From assembly GCA_015519975.1 (NCBI GenBank), contig WIAL01000051.1:1-64000 (forward strand): DNA of 64,000 nucleotides, written 5' to 3'. The translations under genes were made by a program, and so were the position numbers. Every line of letters begins with the position of its first letter. Position 1 is the stretch's first letter. Source of the DNA: Hydrogenothermaceae bacterium (lineage in GTDB: Bacteria > Aquificota > Aquificia > Aquificales > Hydrogenothermaceae). The notes under the pieces were generated by a model. The model had not been told where the DNA came from and made no database searches. It saw only the letters and a list, made by a program, of their open reading frames with translations. Below, piece by piece: positions 1 to 6,853 of this stretch.

Positions 1-174
1 CTATTATATTCTCTATAAAGCCCACAAAAAGCCAGCTTACACAAAAATATATTTTCTATTTAAAATGCAAAATTTAACAATAATTATTATTAATAATTAT
101 TCTTTTATTGAAAAGAACGAAATTAAATATTCTTATTCTTTTTCTAAGTAGCCAAATTAACTTGGTAAATTTTA
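1..174. other. Intergenic region downstream of cas2, CRISPR leader-like
   Basis: This is about 170 bp of very AT-rich sequence between the cas2 stop and the left window edge. No complete gene and no repeated unit is visible. In this subtype the CRISPR array normally follows cas2, so the stretch is probably the start of the leader, with the array just outside the window. That is inference from gene order; no repeat is seen here. Confidence 0.4.
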
Positions 175-441
175 TCATAAAAAATTATCCATATAGCTCT
201 TTTCTATTCCTAAAACCTTTTTCTTTATATTCTTAGGATTTTTCACTTCATAAACATAAACGCTATCTTCTTTTCTGTTCAGTACATCATTTACTTCTGA
301 CATACACTGAGCAAGTTTTCCTTCTGAGATTTCCCCTTCAAATGTGGAAAGTTGCGACCAGTAAAGATATTTCTTTAAAATTTTTCTAACTTTATTTAAT
401 CTTTTATCATCTGTTATGTCATAAGTAACTATCACAAACAT
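175..441 (-). CDS. cas2: CRISPR-associated endonuclease Cas2
   Basis: Cas2 forms the adaptation complex with Cas1 that inserts new spacers into the CRISPR array. The 88-residue product has the expected length, the N-terminal MFVIVTYDI strand carrying the conserved Asp, a YWSQLSTFEGE segment and the SVYVYEV strand. I chose the ATG at 439-441, preceded by GTGGTGGTAAG. An in-frame GTG further upstream would add 13 residues encoded by sequence inside the prophage. Its natural partner cas1 lies 38 kb away, on the other side of the prophage and in the same orientation. Its original operon promoter is therefore disconnected, and expression would need a promoter in the prophage left end. Confidence 0.95.
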   Translation of the reverse strand: MFVIVTYDITDDKRLNKVRKILKKYLYWSQLSTFEGEISEGKLAQCMSEVNDVLNRKEDSVYVYEVKNPKNIKKKVLGIEKSYMDNFL

Positions 442-452
442 CTTACCACCAC

Positions 453-460
453 GCTTTAAA
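453..460. repeat. Left copy of putative target-site duplication GCTTTAAA
   Basis: GCTTTAAA at 453-460 is followed by TG. The same octamer at 38707-38714 is preceded by CA, giving the TG...CA ends of Mu-family elements. Joining the flanks through one copy gives a 28-bp cas1-cas2 spacer. Mu itself makes 5-bp duplications, so the 8-bp length is unusual. Confidence 0.65.
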
Positions 461-801
461 TGGTTTATAATCTTCATCACCGATGAAATGTTTTATCAAT
501 TTATAACACTCAAGCCTTATTAACTGTCTGTAAGACACTTTTCTTTTTAACTTCCTGTGTTTTACTGTCTTGGTATAACATTGCAAAAAAAATTAGAATT
601 AGTTGCAAAATAAATTAGAAAAGTAAGAAAATGTAAAAATATGTAAAGAAACGTAAACGGAAATTCTCAAAATAAATTAGAATTTTTCACTAAAAATTTC
701 TAAACTTTTTTGCGATTTTTGGGAAAATTCTCAAAATAAATGAGAAATTTTCAGACCAATAAACTTGCATTTCTTGCTAAAAAGGCTTAAATTTTAATTA
801 G
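461..801. other. Prophage left end, non-coding, transposase-site array
   Basis: No gene is seen here. From about 581 onwards there are repeated copies of a motif close to TTGCAAAATAAATTAGAA (581, 603) and TTCTCAAAATAAATTAGAA (664, and a variant near 734). These are candidate MuA binding sites. Positions 461-580 lack the motif. A short inverted repeat TGTCT/AGACA lies at 525-537. Confidence 0.65.
664..757. repeat. Left subterminal inverted repeat
   Basis: Positions 664-715 match the reverse complement of 38584-38635 over 52 bp with about 8 mismatches. Weaker similarity continues to about 757, against 38545. Such an extended inverted match at both ends of a transposable phage is best read as the paired transposase assembly sites. 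Confidence 0.75.
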
Positions 802-907
802 TCCACTGGTGAAGTGACAGCTGGAAAATCGGCGCTGCCAGCGGCGGCTTCGGTTAACCCGATGCCGGTATGAGGGGAAGTAGCCGTCCCTCCACTTCAT
901 CAGTGGA
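802..907. ncRNA. GC-rich multi-stem structured element at the MuF 3' end
   Basis: A GC-rich island in otherwise AT-rich DNA. The arms 802-816 and 893-907 pair over 15 bp with one G-T wobble. Inside are a GCTGG/CCAGC stem, a GCGGCT/AGCCGT stem and a TCGG/CCGA hairpin, so the whole can fold as a closed multi-branched RNA. The right arm overlaps the MuF stop codon (900-902). Strand is uncertain. It could be the 3' structure of the late mRNA, a separate RNA, or a decayed IS200/IS605-type end. I do not recognise the class. Confidence 0.5.
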
Positions 908-2324
908 TTTTTCCTTTTAAAATCTCATATTCTTTTGCATTGATATGTTTGATTATCTGCCTTTTTTCAACTTTTCCTAATGTTTTAACCAAGTTCACAC
1001 TGTCTATGTTTTCCAGCTCTTTGTAAATTTCTAATATGTCCTTGAATTCTGGCTCTTGTTTCATAAGTTTCTTTAGTTTTTTAAGTTTATAATTAATTTC
1101 TACAATGATTTTATTTTTCTTTGGTTCTTCTATACTTAATGATACATATATAATGTTTTGATGGACTTTATCTAATAGAATTGCTTCTGGGTTTTCTAAT
1201 ATGTCTGGCAAATTTTTAAGCTCTTTAATATTTAATGAGGATCCTCTTATAGCTTTTACATCTCTTATGCTGTGGATAATTCTTTTATCACTGATTATTA
1301 TTAATGGAGTTTTAGGATTGAAGCCTTTTTCTTCTATTAAATCTCTTAAATCTCTTGGCAACCAACCTATTGGTTTTAGTCTTCCCTTTGGTTTGAAGTT
1401 TGAAGATAATACTTCTTGAATAAAATCTTCAAAGCTTTCTTTTGATTTTACAAAGATTTTCCTTATATTTTTTTCACATTCGTCTTCTGTTGATAGTTTG
1501 ATTTTACAGAAGTAGTTCTTAGCGGTTTTTATTAAATCTTCTATTATTCCGTATTTTATGCTTTTGTCTATTAAGCTGTCTGGGATTTCATAAATTGCTT
1601 TTTCTGGATTTCCTCTAAATTGAAATTCTTGGGATAGGATTTTGTCTTTTAGTATTGTTTTAGGATTTAATTTTGAAGGTTTTATTTTAATTTCTTTTCT
1701 GCGGAGCTCTCCTGTTTCTTCATCTGCTTCTATATAGGATATTTTTTTGCCAAGCTGGCTTTTGTGAACTGGATATACTACCGAACGGCAATTGTGATGG
1801 TTAGGGGGATAGAATTTGTCCCAGAATGGGTCATCTTTTGGTTTTACTGTGCCGTGGAGTTTTCGGCATAGGTTTGTAGTATGTCCGTCTAATATTGCGT
1901 TATACATTAGATATTGGACTGCTTTACTATCTTTAAAATGTCTTATTCTACCTGCATTATAAGCTATCATTACATTGTTGTTATAGTGGGTTGATAGGTG
2001 ATTTGCTGTTAGGTTTGGTAGGATTTTGTGAACTTCCTGCAGAGACTCTGCTTTTGTTTTTCCTTCTTCAAGGTTTTTTGTGTAGATTTGCTTTACCTTG
2101 TTTATTAAATCTTCTGATGATACTTTTGCAATTGTGAAGGCTCTGTATTTTAGATGGGCTGATAGTTTATTAAATTCTTCTTTTTTTAGGGGTATCATTG
2201 ATTTTAGATAGTCTATTGCTTCTTCAAATTTCATTTTGAAGTTGTCGGATAGATTTATTTGTCCTGTTAGTTTTTGGGCGTGGTAGTAGCCTGTAAGGAA
2301 GGATAATAAAAAGGATTTATACAA
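900..2324 (-). CDS. MuF-like head morphogenesis protein with C-terminal nuclease/toxin-like domain
   Basis: The SPP1-gp7/MuF family acts at the portal during head assembly and can be ejected with the DNA. The MuF core occupies roughly the first 200 residues and ends in the family's Cys/His signature (NLCRKLHG...PPNHHNCRS). The remaining ~270 residues resemble the barnase/EndoU/ColicinE5/RelE-like nuclease tails often fused to MuF; the NP-D segment around LENPEAILLD is typical. The first possible start in this frame is the TTG at 2322-2324, but the frame is open back to about 2501 with no ATG, GTG or TTG. The true N-terminus is therefore probably supplied by a -1 frameshift from the portal gene. 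Last gene of the leftward late operon. Confidence 0.85.
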   Translation of the reverse strand: MYKSFLLSFLTGYYHAQKLTGQINLSDNFKMKFEEAIDYLKSMIPLKKEEFNKLSAHLKYRAFTIAKVSSEDLINKVKQIYTKNLEEGKTKAESLQEVHKILPNLTANHLSTHYNNNVMIAYNAGRIRHFKDSKAVQYLMYNAILDGHTTNLCRKLHGTVKPKDDPFWDKFYPPNHHNCRSVVYPVHKSQLGKKISYIEADEETGELRRKEIKIKPSKLNPKTILKDKILSQEFQFRGNPEKAIYEIPDSLIDKSIKYGIIEDLIKTAKNYFCKIKLSTEDECEKNIRKIFVKSKESFEDFIQEVLSSNFKPKGRLKPIGWLPRDLRDLIEEKGFNPKTPLIIISDKRIIHSIRDVKAIRGSSLNIKELKNLPDILENPEAILLDKVHQNIIYVSLSIEEPKKNKIIVEINYKLKKLKKLMKQEPEFKDILEIYKELENIDSVNLVKTLGKVEKRQIIKHINAKEYEILKGKIH

Positions 2325-2494
2325 ATGCTCTGTGTATTCTTCAATTTCTTTCTTGTCAAATTTAGGGTTTTCTATGTTTTTTGAAAGGGCTTTTGTTAAA
2401 AGGTTGGCTGTTTTTTGTTTTGCTTTTTCTATGATTTTTAGGTGATTTTCTACTAATTTTGCGTCTTTGTTTAAGTTCTCTTCAGAACTACTTA
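2325..2494 (-). other. Coding extension in MuF frame between portal stop and MuF start
   Basis: This stretch is open in the MuF frame and encodes a helical, Lys/Glu-rich segment (SSSEENLNKDAK onward) running straight into MuF. It has no usable start codon and no separate ribosome binding site. It is best explained as coding sequence reached by frameshifting from the portal gene. Confidence 0.65.
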
Positions 2495-3691
2495 AAAAAA
2501 ATTTAGGTCTTCTTCACCTCCTATATCGGACATCATTAGTGGTTGTTTGATTGATGTGATAACTTTATCTGTTGGCTTTGGTTTGGGAATTTTTAACCTT
2601 TGGTATAGATAATCTTCAGGAACTGCCAAACCTTTATCTATGGCTTTGAATATGTCTTCTAAATCTGCTTCGTCTGGTATATCAAATCTAAATTCACATT
2701 TTCCTTTTATGTTATTTAGTTCAAGTATCCATTTTATTAAAGTTATGTTTAGTTTTCTTTGTAGATACAAAGCGTCATAAATTGCTATCATTTCAAGTGT
2801 TTCTTTGTGGACTTTTCCAAGGGCGTAAGTTCCTTTTCCTGTGTCTGATGCGTTTGTTGTTAAGGTTTGTTTTGTTATTGCTTTTGATATTGCTAAATCG
2901 CAGTTTCTTATTGTGTTCCAAAATTCTGCAGAGCCTGTTCCTGGGGTAATGGTTTTTACATCGTCTAATCCTTGAAAGAATGCAGAGCTTCCGCTTTGGA
3001 GCTGGGCTAAATCTTCTGCTACTTTTTGGGCTTTTTCTTCTGTTAAGTCTCCTTCTTTTTTTATGCCTGCTACTGGTGGATTTGCAAATTTGTCTTGATA
3101 TGCAAAAAGCTGGTTTATTGTTTCGTATTTCAACTTCCACATTGGAAAGCAGGCTTTTAGTATGCTTTGTCCATATGGGTTTTCTGGCGTTGGGTTTCTT
3201 CTAAAATAAAGAATGCGGTAGTTTGGAATTTTTTTGTAATCGTTTCCTGATTTGTAATATAGGTTTCCTTTTTTGTCCCATTTGAAATATCTTGGGTGGG
3301 CTGGTTGTATGCTTTCTACCTTTAAAAAGCCATTTTCTTCTTTCCAGTTAACGATAAAATAGTAACTTCCATAAGCTAAAAAGTCTAAAAATCCTTTTAA
3401 ATCTTGCTCAAAGTTTATATCTTCAAGGGCTTTTTCTACCTGTTTAAGTGCTTCTTTATCTCCTTCAAGTCCATGCGGTAGTGATAAAACTGCAGATTTT
3501 CTTGCTTCTATTGCTGTTTCTATTTCGTAGTCTGTAAGCATATAATCTATAAGGTCAAAGTATTCTTCTGTGTCTGGTTTTGAAAATAGTTTTTCTGGAG
3601 TTTCTATGAAATCTTGAAAAAAAAGTATGTCTCCTATTCTAAGCTTTGTAGATAAAGATTTTGTGTTATTAGAATCTGTATTTTGGCTCAT
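2492..3691 (-). CDS. Phage portal protein, DUF935 (Mu gp29) family
   Basis: The portal forms the dodecameric DNA channel at the capsid vertex, where terminase docks and the tail joins. The 399 residues match the DUF935 layout: an N-terminal segment with YEIETAIEARKSAV, a core with PAHPRYFKWD and NPYGQS, and a C-terminal TGKGTYALGKVH stretch. It overlaps the upstream gp36-like gene by 23 bp, indicating coupled translation. Its last codons form a slippery heptamer, so part of the protein may be made as a portal-MuF fusion. Confidence 0.92.
   Translation of the reverse strand: MSQNTDSNNTKSLSTKLRIGDILFFQDFIETPEKLFSKPDTEEYFDLIDYMLTDYEIETAIEARKSAVLSLPHGLEGDKEALKQVEKALEDINFEQDLKGFLDFLAYGSYYFIVNWKEENGFLKVESIQPAHPRYFKWDKKGNLYYKSGNDYKKIPNYRILYFRRNPTPENPYGQSILKACFPMWKLKYETINQLFAYQDKFANPPVAGIKKEGDLTEEKAQKVAEDLAQLQSGSSAFFQGLDDVKTITPGTGSAEFWNTIRNCDLAISKAITKQTLTTNASDTGKGTYALGKVHKETLEMIAIYDALYLQRKLNITLIKWILELNNIKGKCEFRFDIPDEADLEDIFKAIDKGLAVPEDYLYQRLKIPKPKPTDKVITSIKQPLMMSDIGGEEDLNFF
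2495..2501 (-). promoter_or_regulatory. Putative -1 frameshift heptamer T TTT TTT at portal-MuF junction
   Basis: On the minus strand the portal gene ends AAT TTT TTT TAA, so the heptamer T TTT TTT is in the classic X XXY YYZ phase directly before the stop. A -1 slip continues as L-S-S-S-E-E-N into the open MuF frame. Polymerase slippage on the eight-T run would give the same fusion. Confidence 0.6.
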
Positions 3692-4073
3692 ATTTTACTA
3701 CCTTCACTGATGTTATTTTTTTTGGTTCTTCTTTTCCACAGTCTCCAAGCCAGTCTTTTAGAATTTGTCTGGCTTCTATTAGTTTGTCTTGGGCAAGGCT
3801 TTCTGTTTCGTTCATTGTGTGAAGTTGATATATGGCGTCTTTTATTAGATAGAGCTTTGCTATTTCTATTTCCCACTCTTCAAGGCTTGTTTTTTCGCAT
3901 TTTATTAGCTTTATAAATAGTTTTTTTACTGATATGTTTATGGCGTTTTGTATCTTTTCATTAGAAATGGAAAGGGTTGTATCGTCAAATGCTATGTGCA
4001 TTAGGTCTTTTTCTGGAACTGCTTTTTTTATGTCTTCTACTGTTATAAGGTTTTGCAAATCTGTTATCTGCAT
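3669..4073 (-). CDS. Mu gp36-like head-tail connector protein (DUF1320)
   Basis: About 134 residues, helical and acidic at the N-terminus (TVEDIKKAVPEKDLMHIAFDD), as in the gp36 family that lies next to head genes in Mu-like phages. I place the start at the ATG of 4071-4073, directly after AGAGGTGGAA, rather than the GTG two codons earlier. It follows the capsid gene after a hairpin and overlaps the portal start. A head completion or neck role is inferred from family and position. Confidence 0.75.
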   Translation of the reverse strand: MQITDLQNLITVEDIKKAVPEKDLMHIAFDDTTLSISNEKIQNAINISVKKLFIKLIKCEKTSLEEWEIEIAKLYLIKDAIYQLHTMNETESLAQDKLIEARQILKDWLGDCGKEEPKKITSVKVVKYEPKYRF

Positions 4074-4084
4074 TTCCACCTCTA

Positions 4085-4107
4085 ATGAAAAGGGGGCTTT
4101 AAGCCCC
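4085..4107 (-). terminator. Hairpin GGGGCTTAAAGCCCC with short T-tract, intra-operon
   Basis: On the minus strand GGGGCTTAAAGCCCC is followed by CTTTTC, between the capsid and gp36-like genes. It could be a partial terminator that lowers expression of portal and MuF relative to capsid, or an mRNA-stabilising end. Confidence 0.5.
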
Positions 4108-4114
4108 GAGTAGT

Positions 4115-5074
4115 TTATGCGATGGTAGCGTCTACTATTGCGTCTGTAACTGGTATAGGCAGTGGTTTTGACTGTCCTTCAAGTTCAATAGCCTTGCCTT
4201 CTGGTTTTTGAGCTACGAATAGAGGCATAGCTTTAAGATTTGCCCTTAAGTCATCAATAGATAAGTATCTAAGTCTAAACGGTGCAGATTTATCAATCAT
4301 CTTTATTTTCGTATCAGGAACTGCTCTAACAAAGTTTCCATCTTTATCTTTATATCCAACTGTAATTGGTTTTATAAAGTAGTTTCCAATGTAAATTCCA
4401 CCATCTTTTTCTTCTACTTTTATTGTTTTCCCAGTGTAAGAAAATGCTATTTCAAGAATTTTTCCATAAGCTTGTTTTCCTGCATAAATTATTACTTCCT
4501 GTCCGTATCCGTTTTCTTGGAGTTTACCTTCCATATCCACAAACAGGTTGTAAAGGTCTTTTAGGTTTGCTGGAAGTGTAGAAGGTGAAAGATCTGCTAC
4601 TGTTCCATAGTTGACCTCGTATAAATCAAGTCCTGACTGCATTTTAATTTGATAAGAAATCTTTCCTGATAGAGTTTGTGCCGCAAGAGCTCCTAATGTA
4701 TCTAAAACTATCTTGTGGAATTTTTGAACTTTTTGTCTAACTATTCTTTCAACTGCTACATCTCCGAGAGCTTTCATATTTACAAGTTCAACAGCATTTA
4801 ATGTTTCGGAAATATCAATAGGCTGAACCTCAATAAAGTTATACTTTGTGTTATCTCCAGCTACATTAACAGGTTGTCCACCACGAAGAACAAGAGGAAC
4901 ATTGCCAGTAATCTCTTTTACTTCTGCATAAGGATAAACAGGAGAATCGTAAGTATCTGCATCTCTCGAGTAAAGGTCTTTGACTATTACATTTGGTCTG
5001 TAAGGTGAGGATTGAATATAGTCTTTTATTTTCTGTGGTGTTAAAAACTTGCTTAAATTAATTTGCATACCCAT
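4115..5074 (-). CDS. Major capsid protein, lambda gpE-like family
   Basis: This 319-residue protein fits the HK97-fold major capsid family E: a conserved N-terminal SPYRPNVIVKDLY region, LVLRGGQPVN followed by an aromatic/charged strand, and a C-terminal RAVPDTKIKMIDKSAPFR segment. The start is the ATG after GGAGGAGTATAA. The decorator gene lies 12 bp upstream and the protease/scaffold gene before that, the usual head order. The shell is built from many copies of this protein. Confidence 0.85.
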   Translation of the reverse strand: MGMQINLSKFLTPQKIKDYIQSSPYRPNVIVKDLYSRDADTYDSPVYPYAEVKEITGNVPLVLRGGQPVNVAGDNTKYNFIEVQPIDISETLNAVELVNMKALGDVAVERIVRQKVQKFHKIVLDTLGALAAQTLSGKISYQIKMQSGLDLYEVNYGTVADLSPSTLPANLKDLYNLFVDMEGKLQENGYGQEVIIYAGKQAYGKILEIAFSYTGKTIKVEEKDGGIYIGNYFIKPITVGYKDKDGNFVRAVPDTKIKMIDKSAPFRLRYLSIDDLRANLKAMPLFVAQKPEGKAIELEGQSKPLPIPVTDAIVDATIA

Positions 5075-5086
5075 TTATACTCCTCC

Positions 5087-5464
5087 TTATATTACCCATA
5101 TTGTTTTTGCTTCTAAGGCTTCTAAAACAGCTGTATCAATAGTTCCTGCTTTTACTTTCAGTGCATTTTTTAGAACTACTCCGTGAACGATTATGTTTGC
5201 AAGGGTCTGTCTATCTGTATCTACTAGATTTGCAAGAACTCCAATAGGTTCTTGAGTTGGATTTCCTGTTGTAGAATCTACTGCTGTCGGATCATAAAAT
5301 ACTAAATCACTTGTGGAAAGGTCTTTTCCTATAATACTTCCAGCTTCTAAAACTCCCTGCCCTAATAGAAGATTTTTTGTAACAATTACTGGCTTATGCT
5401 CTACATCTGCAACGACCTGAACTTCTTTAATATTTACTTCTCCGATTTTTCCGTTTACTGGCAT
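5087..5464 (-). CDS. Head decoration protein, gpD-like
   Basis: The 125-residue product resembles lambda gpD-type decoration proteins, small beta-rich trimers that bind the expanded capsid. The family pattern is visible: LLLGQGVLEAGSIIG near residue 32 and PIGVLANLVD near residue 73. Its ATG overlaps the end of the protease/scaffold gene and it precedes the capsid gene, as in many gpE/gpD phages. Confidence 0.8.
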   Translation of the reverse strand: MPVNGKIGEVNIKEVQVVADVEHKPVIVTKNLLLGQGVLEAGSIIGKDLSTSDLVFYDPTAVDSTTGNPTQEPIGVLANLVDTDRQTLANIIVHGVVLKNALKVKAGTIDTAVLEALEAKTIWVI

Positions 5465-5895
5465 TATTTATCACCTCCTGTGAATATTCTTGCAAGCTGT
5501 GTTGTATCTAAAACATTTTCTTCTTGCGATGTTGAAAGGTTTATGTCTTCAAATAATTCGCTGTTTTGTTTTTGTGGTTTTATGCTTTTAAGGGCTTTTT
5601 CTAACAGGTCAAACGGTGAAAATTGTTTTCCGTCAGATAGGTTTATAACTGGCTTTAAAAGCTGTCCGAACTGTTCTAAAGCTTTTATACCTTCTTCATC
5701 CATTCCAACAGATAGTGCAATATCTTTGAGTCTTTGGATTTTTTCTTGCTTGTAGAGGTTTTCTAAATTGGTCTGGTCTTGTTTTTCTTCCTTTTGCTCT
5801 TTTGTGGATAGGTTGAGTGTTTTTATCTGCTCTTGAACTATCTGGGTTATTGATTTTTGGAACTCTTCATTTTGGATAATGTCTTTAATATCCAT
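5464..5895 (-). CDS. Internal-start scaffold protein (Mu Z analogue)
   Basis: Inside the protease gene, the minus strand reads AGGAGGAAAACAA then ATG, an excellent Shine-Dalgarno seven bases before an in-frame start. The product is the last 143 residues (MDIKDIIQNEEF onward), helical and Gln/Lys/Glu-rich. Mu and lambda use the same nested protease/scaffold arrangement. No experimental evidence, but the site is unlikely to be chance. Confidence 0.7.
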   Translation of the reverse strand: MDIKDIIQNEEFQKSITQIVQEQIKTLNLSTKEQKEEKQDQTNLENLYKQEKIQRLKDIALSVGMDEEGIKALEQFGQLLKPVINLSDGKQFSPFDLLEKALKSIKPQKQNSELFEDINLSTSQEENVLDTTQLARIFTGGDK

Positions 5896-6354
5896 TTGTT
5901 TTCCTCCTGTAGAAAGTTTTATTTCAAAGGTTTTTAAGTTTTTTAGTTCTTCATCTGATAGACTAAGTTGCAGTGGTTCTCCTGCTGTTTGGTCTGCAGG
6001 TGGATATGCTCCTAAAACTGCTAAATGGTGTAAGTAAGCTTTATTTGTTTCTGGGTCAAATTTAACCCCTATGGAAAAGCCATCATATTCTCCTGTGTTT
6101 AAAAGGTTTTGCAGATAACCTGTCATTTTAAGCTCGCCTGCAAGGCAGATTTTGCCGTTTGGCTGTTTAACTGTTTTTACACTAATAACTCTGCCGTAAG
6201 CTGGGTCTCCGTCTTTATAATCTGAAATGTGTCCTAATACTATAGGTGGCTTATAGTTTAGCTCTGAAAATGTTTCTACCACCTGATTTATTATTTCTGC
6301 CGTTAACTCTAATCCGTTTCTTTTTATTCCTTCACAGGCGAGGATTATTTCCAT
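5464..6354 (-). CDS. Mu I-like prohead protease with C-terminal scaffold
   Basis: The N-terminal ~150 residues match the Mu gpI protease: GHISDYKDGDPAYGRVISV, GYLQNLLNTGEYDGFSIGV, and HLAVLGAYPPA with a conserved His. The C-terminal half is helical and charged, like a scaffold. An internal ATG at 5893-5895 with its own strong ribosome binding site should give the scaffold alone, as gene Z does within I in Mu. Confidence 0.88.
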   Translation of the reverse strand: MEIILACEGIKRNGLELTAEIINQVVETFSELNYKPPIVLGHISDYKDGDPAYGRVISVKTVKQPNGKICLAGELKMTGYLQNLLNTGEYDGFSIGVKFDPETNKAYLHHLAVLGAYPPADQTAGEPLQLSLSDEELKNLKTFEIKLSTGGKQMDIKDIIQNEEFQKSITQIVQEQIKTLNLSTKEQKEEKQDQTNLENLYKQEKIQRLKDIALSVGMDEEGIKALEQFGQLLKPVINLSDGKQFSPFDLLEKALKSIKPQKQNSELFEDINLSTSQEENVLDTTQLARIFTGGDK

Positions 6355-6364
6355 ATTTTTTCTC

Positions 6365-6853
6365 CTACACTAAATCTTGAGGTATTACTTCTCCTGAACT
6401 TACATCTACTTTCAAAATTACAGAACCATTACGGGAAACTTCTAAAAACCACACATTTATAGTTAGTTCTTTAGATGAAACTTCTGCTGTTTTGAATTCT
6501 GGAGTGATAACATCTTCTAATATTCCATTTATTCTCATAGAGATGTTGTCATCTTGAACCTGTCCTTGAATAGAATTAAAAACAACTGCTTTTCCTGAAA
6601 GTTTTACGTTTATAAATCCTCTGTTTTTGTTTATATTTTGGAAAGTTAATGGATCTGTGATTTTTATCTTTAATTTTCCTGTTATTGCATCAAATTTACC
6701 TGATGGTATTTTCACAGGAGCATTCATTCCAAAACCGTCGTAATCAAGAAGTTTTCTTTTTGCTTCTACTGAACCTTCTTCAACTTCTCCTAAATATTCA
6801 CTTCCGTTTATCCAGCAGTTGGCTTTTTCAATATTGACTATTTTTGTCCCCAT
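6365..6853 (-). CDS. Tail tube protein, P2 FII-like
   Basis: The 162-residue product matches contractile-tail tube proteins: a short N-terminal strand, EVEEGSVEAKRKLLDYDGFGMNAPV, then beta-rich repeats. It directly follows the sheath gene with a 1-bp overlap, the usual sheath-tube pair. It polymerises into the inner tube through which DNA passes. Confidence 0.85.
   Translation of the reverse strand: MGTKIVNIEKANCWINGSEYLGEVEEGSVEAKRKLLDYDGFGMNAPVKIPSGKFDAITGKLKIKITDPLTFQNINKNRGFINVKLSGKAVVFNSIQGQVQDDNISMRINGILEDVITPEFKTAEVSSKELTINVWFLEVSRNGSVILKVDVSSGEVIPQDLV

Noticed and set aside
1-174. CRISPR repeats at the left edge
   Set aside because: No repeated unit of 28-37 bp is visible in this short stretch; the array, if present, lies outside.
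558-571. Alternative prophage left ends at the TG dinucleotides of 558, 566 or 571, which would make left and right end arrays symmetric
   Set aside because: None is preceded by sequence repeated next to a CA at the right end, whereas GCTTTAAA/TG at 461 is. Kept as a caveat only.
886-907. CTGATGA at the MuF end as the core of a hammerhead ribozyme
   Set aside because: The required GAAA and second core segments do not follow in the right arrangement; the bases simply form one arm of the closing stem.
2793-3204. Open frames overlapping the portal gene in other frames
   Set aside because: The portal frame is clearly coding and these have biased, low-complexity translations.
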